The notes under the pieces are model-generated. The model did not search any database. It was not told the DNA's origin and was given only the letters and a program-made list of their open reading frames with translations. From Salinigranum halophilum (GTDB lineage Archaea > Halobacteriota > Halobacteria > Halobacteriales > Haloferacaceae): 64,000 bases of DNA. This document shows, one piece after another, positions 59,366 to 64,000 of this stretch; the stretch's first letter is position 1, and each line of letters begins with the position of its first letter. Made by a program: the position numbers and the translations under genes. The stretch lies in the NCBI RefSeq assembly GCF_007004735.1, contig NZ_SSNL01000003.1, positions 372,001 to 436,000 on the forward strand, in the 5' to 3' direction.

Positions 59366-60040
59366 ATGCACTCGACGCGACGACGCGCCCTCCAGGCCGG
59401 GTTGGCGCTGGCCACCGCCGGCCTCGCCGGCTGTACCGCCTCGTCTTCGACTCCCACGACCTCGACCTCGACCTCGACGCCCACTCCGACGACGAGCGGG
59501 CCAGCGACCGCTCAGTCTGTGGAACTGCCCGCCGCCGAGCGGGCGACGCTGCGGACGACGATGGGCGACGTGACGGTCGACCTCTACCCCGAGAGGGTGC
59601 CGCTCACCGTCGGTAACTTCGTCGGCCTCGCCACGGGGACCGTCGTGTGGCGAGACCCCAAGACCGGTGAGCGGCGGGGGGACCCCCTCTACGAGGACGT
59701 CCCCTTCCACCGGGTCATCGACGGCTTCATGATTCAGAGCGGGGACCCGACCGGAACCGGCCGCGGCGGGCCCGGCTACACGTTCGAAGACGAGTTTCAC
59801 GACGACCTCCGCCACGATAGCGCGGGCGTCCTCTCGATGGCGAACCGCGGTCCCGACACGAACGGCTCGCAGTTCTTCATCACGCTCGACGCACAGCCAC
59901 ATCTCGACGGCCGCCACGCCGTCTTCGGAACAGTCACGGAGGGCATGGACGTCGTCCGCGAAATCGGCGCGGTCCCCACCGACGAGAACGACAGGCCGCT
60001 CGACCCCGTGGCGCTCGAATCGGTCGACGTGGAGCGGTAA
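59366..60040 (+). CDS. Secreted lipoprotein cyclophilin
   Basis: A 224-aa paralogue of the preceding gene. An Arg-rich N-terminus TRRRALQAG and lipobox GLAGC (C23) predict Tat export and lipid anchoring; a Ser/Thr/Pro spacer (24-48) follows. The cyclophilin domain keeps [15 protein letters not shown] and [23 protein letters not shown]. The two genes are close to 80 % identical by eye across 120 residues, so they arose by duplication. This copy would act outside the membrane. Confidence 0.93.
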   Translation: MHSTRRRALQAGLALATAGLAGCTASSSTPTTSTSTSTPTPTTSGPATAQSVELPAAERATLRTTMGDVTVDLYPERVPLTVGNFVGLATGTVVWRDPKTGERRGDPLYEDVPFHRVIDGFMIQSGDPTGTGRGGPGYTFEDEFHDDLRHDSAGVLSMANRGPDTNGSQFFITLDAQPHLDGRHAVFGTVTEGMDVVREIGAVPTDENDRPLDPVALESVDVER

Positions 60041-60059
60041 CCGCCTCCGCCGAGGCCGA

Positions 60060-60461
60060 CTATCGGTCGTCGGCAGCGTCGCGTGCAGACGAAGACGCCC
60101 AGTCGCCGGGTTCGACGAGGACGGGGTCGCCGTCGGTGCCGTGGCTCACGGCGACGCTGTGTCTCGTGTGTCGGGCGTGCACCTCGGCCCACCGGCGGGC
60201 GGCCCGTGAGGAGAGGCGTTCGACGCCGCCGGGACAGTTCCGACAGCGTGCGAGCCACGTCGCCGCGTCGTCGGGGAAGTGGCCCGTGTGCTGTTTGTGG
60301 TCGAGGGCGAACTGCTCGACGGCCTGGTTGCCGGCGACGAGTTCGTCGAGTTCGTACGCGAGGTCCCACTCGCGACCGCACCGCGTACACGAGACCGTCG
60401 GGAGGTCGTCGACCGCGTCCACGGGGGCGTCGGAGTCGTCGGAAGCGGGGTGGTCGGACAC
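60060..60461 (-). CDS. Zinc-finger protein of unknown function (133 aa)
   Basis: From GTG 60461: an acidic N-terminus, then CTRCGREWDLAYELDELVAGNQAVEQFALDHKQHTGHFPDDAATWLARCRNCPGG. The first CxxC pair with the later CRNC gives a Cys4 site; HKQH may also bind metal. Haloarchaeal proteins with this pattern are unnamed. The longer frame upstream is Ser/Arg-rich and rejected. Confidence 0.7.
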   Translation of the reverse strand: MSDHPASDDSDAPVDAVDDLPTVSCTRCGREWDLAYELDELVAGNQAVEQFALDHKQHTGHFPDDAATWLARCRNCPGGVERLSSRAARRWAEVHARHTRHSVAVSHGTDGDPVLVEPGDWASSSARDAADDR

Positions 60462-60486
60462 ACGTAAGATAGGGACGCGAGCGCCT

Positions 60487-60774
60487 TCAACACTCCGCGT
60501 CGACCGCCTCGGGCCGGTGTGTGTGGCCGAGGACGAACGCGACAGTGTTCGACGCGAGGAGCGCCACGAAGCCGAAGGGGTGCTCCGCGACGACGCCCGT
60601 CGCGAGCAACGGGAGGTACGACAGCGGGAGGAGTGCCGCCAACCAGAAGGCGACGGCGCGGACGGCGTCCACGACCGCTTCGACCAGCGCCGAGCCGAAC
60701 CGCTGGAGGTCGTCGACACCGTCGATGGCGGTTCTGGTGGCGTGTTCGAAGCGGGTGCGATCTGAGATAGACAT
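60487..60774 (-). CDS. Small membrane protein (95 aa)
   Basis: From ATG 60774: an amphipathic helical N-terminus (RFEHATRTAIDGVDDLQRFGSALVEAVVDAVR), TM1 (AVAFWLAALLPLSYLPLLATGVV) and TM2 (FGFVALLASNTVAFVLGHTH). No family recognised. Its stop lies 25 bp before the zinc-finger gene start, probably an operon. Confidence 0.6.
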   Translation of the reverse strand: MSISDRTRFEHATRTAIDGVDDLQRFGSALVEAVVDAVRAVAFWLAALLPLSYLPLLATGVVAEHPFGFVALLASNTVAFVLGHTHRPEAVDAEC

Positions 60775-61014
60775 GATGGGTGAACTCACTTCCTGCTACG
60801 AGTGGGGACCACCTATAACGGGAGAATCGTTGCCCTCAGTTCAGACGATTTACGCCGGCCACGCGGCGCCGAGAACGTGTTCGGGACGTTTTACGACGGT
60901 TCGAGGCAGCCCGAGACAGTTTATCGACCGGCAAGAACGAGTCTCAGCGGTTTCGACGACTCCGGCGCGGCACGGAGCCGAAACGGTCTCAACCGTCGCC
61001 TCCGTCCGACCGGT

Positions 61015-61494
61015 ATGCGCGACGAGTCCACGACGACCGGCGAGACGGACGAACGATTCCTGCGGCGCGCGCTGGAACTGGCCCGTGAGGCCGCCGCGGA
61101 CGGCAACACCCCGTTCGGGTCGGTGCTCGTCCACGACGGGCGGGTCGTCCGGGAGTCGACGAACACGACCCTGACGGACGACGACGTCACCGCGCATCCG
61201 GAGCTCAAGCTCGCCCGGTGGGCGGCACGAGAACTCACGCCCGCGGAGCGACGAGCGACGACGATGTACACCAGCACCTATCCGTGTATGATGTGTTCGG
61301 GGGCGTTCGCGTACGCGGGACTGGGTCGCCTGGTCTACAGCGTCGACGGCGAGACGGCCGTGGACCTCGCACCCGACGGCCGGAACGAGGACCCACCGCT
61401 GACGACGCACCTCCGCGAGCGCGCGGACGTGACCGTCGTCGGCCCGTTGCTCGAAGCCGAGGGGACGGCGGTCCACCGCGACTGCTGGGACTGA
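61015..61494 (+). CDS. Cytidine/deoxycytidylate deaminase-fold nucleoside deaminase
   Basis: A 159-aa zinc hydrolase. The zinc and catalytic motifs are TAHPELKLARWA and TSTYPCMMCSGAFAYAG (PCxxC). The usual HAE triad reads HPE here; His and Glu are kept. The NTPFGSVLVHDGRVV strand is the family start. Likely a purine (guanine) or nucleoside deaminase. Start ATG 61015. Confidence 0.88.
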   Translation: MRDESTTTGETDERFLRRALELAREAAADGNTPFGSVLVHDGRVVRESTNTTLTDDDVTAHPELKLARWAARELTPAERRATTMYTSTYPCMMCSGAFAYAGLGRLVYSVDGETAVDLAPDGRNEDPPLTTHLRERADVTVVGPLLEAEGTAVHRDCWD

Positions 61495-61502
61495 ACGTCG
61501 CG

Positions 61503-62855
61503 TCAGCCGGCACGTCTCGCCCTGTCGGCTGTGTACCACGTGGGCGGTTCGACCGTCGTCTGTCCCACGTTGCGGTACTGCATCGTCAGGGACAGGCAGG
61601 TCTCCCGCGTGTCGTCGCCGCGGAACGAGACGTAGCAGTACGACCCGGTGTAGTAGACGATGCGACCGTTCGGCTGGACGTGTGCCGTCGCGGTGTAGTT
61701 CCGGACGCCGTCCGAGCCAGCCCCCTCGATGTCGACGACGTACAGCCGGGGCTCCCCGAGGACGGTCCGGACGACGGACGTCTGCTCCGCGTCGAGCAAC
61801 ACCCCGTAGTACTGACTCGCGCGCGCCGCCTGCGGTCCGGTGGGGCCGCGCTGTTCGACCGGGGCCGACTCGACACCCCCTGCCGTGGGCTGGTAGCGCC
61901 GCTCGCCGTCGGCGTAGGACGACCGGGACGAGACCGGGCCGCGCGAACTGAGGAAGCCGTCCGTCGTCACGTGCGAGGTGTACACTGTGGGACTCGCGAC
62001 CCTGACGACCTCTGTCGCGCGACCGCTCTCGTTGCCGCCGGCGTACTCGACGTAGGTGAGCTCCCAGGTGTACGACCGGTTCGACACCGACCGCGCGTGC
62101 GCGTCGGCCAGCGCCCGGGCGTCGACGATGCGCTCGATGGAGAGCCCCGGTGCGAGACCGAGCGCGTCCGGGGTCGGCGTCGCCGTGGCCACGGTCGTCG
62201 GACGTGGCTCGTTCGCGACACCGACGTCGCCCGGGGCTGCACCGGGCGCACCGACGTCGCCTCCCTCCGTGTCCAGGTCGGCGAGCGAGCCGAGTGCCGG
62301 TTCGACCGCCGGCGACGCTGCCGCCCCGAACGCGACGAGTGAAGCCACGAGCAGGACGGCGATGACGACCGTCTGCGGGACGGTCGACGCGAGTGAACGA
62401 GACGAGCGCTCGTCGTGGCTGGCCCCCCGCACCGACCCGGGTGACGACCGCTCGTCGGCGGGTCGCGTCGGCGGTGCGACGTCGGCGACGACGCAGTCGA
62501 AACACTCGCCGAACACCCGGTCTGCGACCGCCCGGTCGAGGCCGTAGCGGGCGAGGTCGTCGAGGTCCGCCGGGGTGAGTGTCGGTGCGTCGTAGCGGGC
62601 TTCCAGCCTGTCGGCGCGACCAGGGTCGACAGTGACGACGACGTCCGGTGACGGCTGGGAGGCGCCGAAACGCGACCGGACGCCCGCTATGGCACCGGCC
62701 CCGACGACCAGATACCGGTCGCCGTCGACGACGGCGGCATCCGACTCGACCCGCGTGGTCGCGCCACGCGCGGCGTACAGCGCAGCGAGGAACGTGGCGA
62801 CGTCACGGCGAGAGCGGGTCCGAAGCAGCGCCGTAAGGGTCGGTCGAGTCGCCAT
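61503..62855 (-). CDS. Membrane protein of unknown function (450 aa)
   Basis: The N-terminal ~110 aa look like a restriction-endonuclease-like or nucleotide-binding alpha/beta domain (LAALYAARGATTRVESDAAVVDGDRYLVVGAGA...PDVVVTVDPGRAD). A linker leads to one TM helix (TVVIAVLLVASLVAFGAAA, about 165-183), then an extracellular beta-rich domain (TVATATPTPD...YTWELTYVEYAGG...RIVYYTGSYCYVSF). Similar haloarchaeal proteins have no assigned function. It converges on the deaminase gene. Confidence 0.75.
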   Translation of the reverse strand: MATRPTLTALLRTRSRRDVATFLAALYAARGATTRVESDAAVVDGDRYLVVGAGAIAGVRSRFGASQPSPDVVVTVDPGRADRLEARYDAPTLTPADLDDLARYGLDRAVADRVFGECFDCVVADVAPPTRPADERSSPGSVRGASHDERSSRSLASTVPQTVVIAVLLVASLVAFGAAASPAVEPALGSLADLDTEGGDVGAPGAAPGDVGVANEPRPTTVATATPTPDALGLAPGLSIERIVDARALADAHARSVSNRSYTWELTYVEYAGGNESGRATEVVRVASPTVYTSHVTTDGFLSSRGPVSSRSSYADGERRYQPTAGGVESAPVEQRGPTGPQAARASQYYGVLLDAEQTSVVRTVLGEPRLYVVDIEGAGSDGVRNYTATAHVQPNGRIVYYTGSYCYVSFRGDDTRETCLSLTMQYRNVGQTTVEPPTWYTADRARRAG

Positions 62856-62961
62856 CGGTGTGAGCGTTGGCGAGCGACTCGCAAGTATCCACCTGTCTCT
62901 CCGCTCGTGTCAACGAGAGAAACAGTGATGTGGCCCTCACGCGTACAGACAGTGATTGAGG

Positions 62962-64000
62962 ATGTCACTCGCTGGCGCGGATAGCGGTTCGCACCCTGTC
63001 CTTCTCGCCGTGTCGCCGCTCGGGTTCGAGTGGACGCTCCCCGTCGCAGTCGTCCTCTTCGCCGCGGTCCTCGCGGTCGGGGTCACCGCGGCGCTGTGGC
63101 GGCGTCGCGATAGCCCTGGCGCGCGGTTGCTGGCCGCACTCGCGCTCGGCGCGGGGTGGTGGTCACTCTTCTACGCGCTGGAGCTGAGCAGTCGGACGCT
63201 GGCCGGGACGCTCCTGTTCGGTCGGCTCTCGTACGTCGGTATCGTCGTCGTCCCGCCCGCGTGGTTCGCGTTCGCCCTCGTCTACACCGGTCGACGAGAG
63301 CTGCTCGGGCGGGTCCGGCTCGCGCTTCTCTTCGTGCCGTCGGTGGCGATGGCCGGACTCGCCTGGACGACGGTGTCGACGGGGTTCGTGTGGTCGAGCT
63401 ACGAACTGACCCAGGCGACGGCGCTCTCGATTCCCGTCCTGGCCGTCGAGTACGGCCCTGCGTTCTGGGCGTGGACGGCGTACGCCTACCTGCTGACCGG
63501 GGCCGGCACCGTCCTGCTGGTGCTGTCCGTGGCGCCGGCCCGGCTGTTCCGCGCACAGACGGCCGCGCTCTTCGTCGCCGTCTCGGCCCCCTGGCTCGGG
63601 AACCTGGCGTTCCTCTCGGGGGCGTCCCCGCTGGACCTCACCCCCATCGGGTTCGTCGTGAGCGCGCTCGTTCTCGGTGGCGGGCTCTACCGGTACTCGC
63701 TGCTCGACGTCCACCCGGTGACGAGCGAACTGGCGCGGGCGGAACTCGTCGAACGGCTCCCCGAGGCAGTCGTCGCCGTCGACAATCGCGGGCGAGTCGT
63801 CGACCTGAATCCGAGCGGGGCGTCCGTCCTCGACACGACTCTGGACGACGCGGTCGGTGCGCCCCTCGCGCGAGTCGCCCCGTCGCTCGCGTCGTTCCTC
63901 GACGACGACGACGTCGAGGCCGACTACGTCGTCCCCGAGACGCAGCGTTCGTACGAGGTTCGCGTCTCCTCGCTTCGGGCTGACCCCGCGGCGGGACAAC
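62962..64000 (+). CDS. Sensor histidine kinase, N-terminal part (cut by window end)
   Basis: 346 codons are visible. The first ~235 residues hold about seven TM helices of the histidine-kinase N-terminal 7TM type (GFEWTLPVAVVLFAAVLAVGV, LLAALALGAGWWSLFYALEL, LSYVGIVVVPPAWFAFALVYTG...). A PAS domain begins about 250 (LVERLPEAVVAVDNRGRVVDLNPSGASVLD). The HisKA and ATPase parts should lie past base 64000. It would sense a signal at the membrane. Start ATG 62962. Confidence 0.85.
   Translation, partial: MSLAGADSGSHPVLLAVSPLGFEWTLPVAVVLFAAVLAVGVTAALWRRRDSPGARLLAALALGAGWWSLFYALELSSRTLAGTLLFGRLSYVGIVVVPPAWFAFALVYTGRRELLGRVRLALLFVPSVAMAGLAWTTVSTGFVWSSYELTQATALSIPVLAVEYGPAFWAWTAYAYLLTGAGTVLLVLSVAPARLFRAQTAALFVAVSAPWLGNLAFLSGASPLDLTPIGFVVSALVLGGGLYRYSLLDVHPVTSELARAELVERLPEAVVAVDNRGRVVDLNPSGASVLDTTLDDAVGAPLARVAPSLASFLDDDDVEADYVVPETQRSYEVRVSSLRADPAAGQ

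Overview
The window is a haloarchaeal chromosome segment (class Halobacteria, genus not assigned). The evidence is high GC, acidic proteins, short or leaderless 5' ends, Tat-type lipoproteins, and archaeal information-processing genes: the Kae1-Bud32 fusion, S24e, Spt4, RpoE, aIF2-gamma, Tsr3-like and GTP-dependent dephospho-CoA kinase. Host chromosome occupies about 1-3265 and 34414-64000.

Between them lies an integrated element of 31,148 bp (3266-34406 plus one copy of a 7-bp core). It sits in the anticodon loop of a tRNA-Gly(CCC) gene. The 5' half of that gene remains at 3229-3265 and the 3' half at 34407-34447. The two copies of the core TTCCCAA are exactly the anticodon loop. The element does not rebuild the tRNA. 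Instead it carries a complete, sequence-distinct tRNA-Gly(CCC) at 3303-3373, only 37 bp downstream of the broken half, where the host tRNA promoter could read into it. A tyrosine integrase gene lies beside the right end.

The element looks like a provirus of the SH1/HHIV-2/PH1 (sphaerolipovirus-like, Halopanivirales) group. Its core is a leftward virion operon (22616 to 14217) with candidate membrane protein, small and large capsid proteins (VP7- and VP4-like), a VP2-like 801-aa protein, other virion proteins, a YadA-head-like fibre and a beta-helix spike. A divergent rightward operon (22758-25158) ends in a HerA/FtsK-like packaging ATPase. Right of this lie a lipoprotein, a 1,956-aa multidomain protein with a DUF6610-like N-terminus, small membrane proteins and the integrase.

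The left arm (3266-14200) is the accessory region. It has two leftward operons of tiny zinc-finger, RHH and SWIM proteins, a serine recombinase operon, and a rightward cassette. That cassette holds four tandem 32-36-aa CPxC...CDECG zinc-ribbon proteins, a translationally coupled three-TM protein, and a 1,377-aa single-chain type IIG restriction-modification enzyme. The zinc-ribbon quartet with its TM partner and the tRNA split-and-replace integration are the most novel features.

The host flanks hold NAD synthetase, crotonase, ITPase, the translation/transcription cluster 38191-43173, molybdopterin and AOR metabolism, a NhaP/Trk-type antiporter, SerRS, two adjacent cyclophilins (one a lipoprotein), a cytidine-deaminase-fold enzyme and a sensor kinase cut off by the window end.
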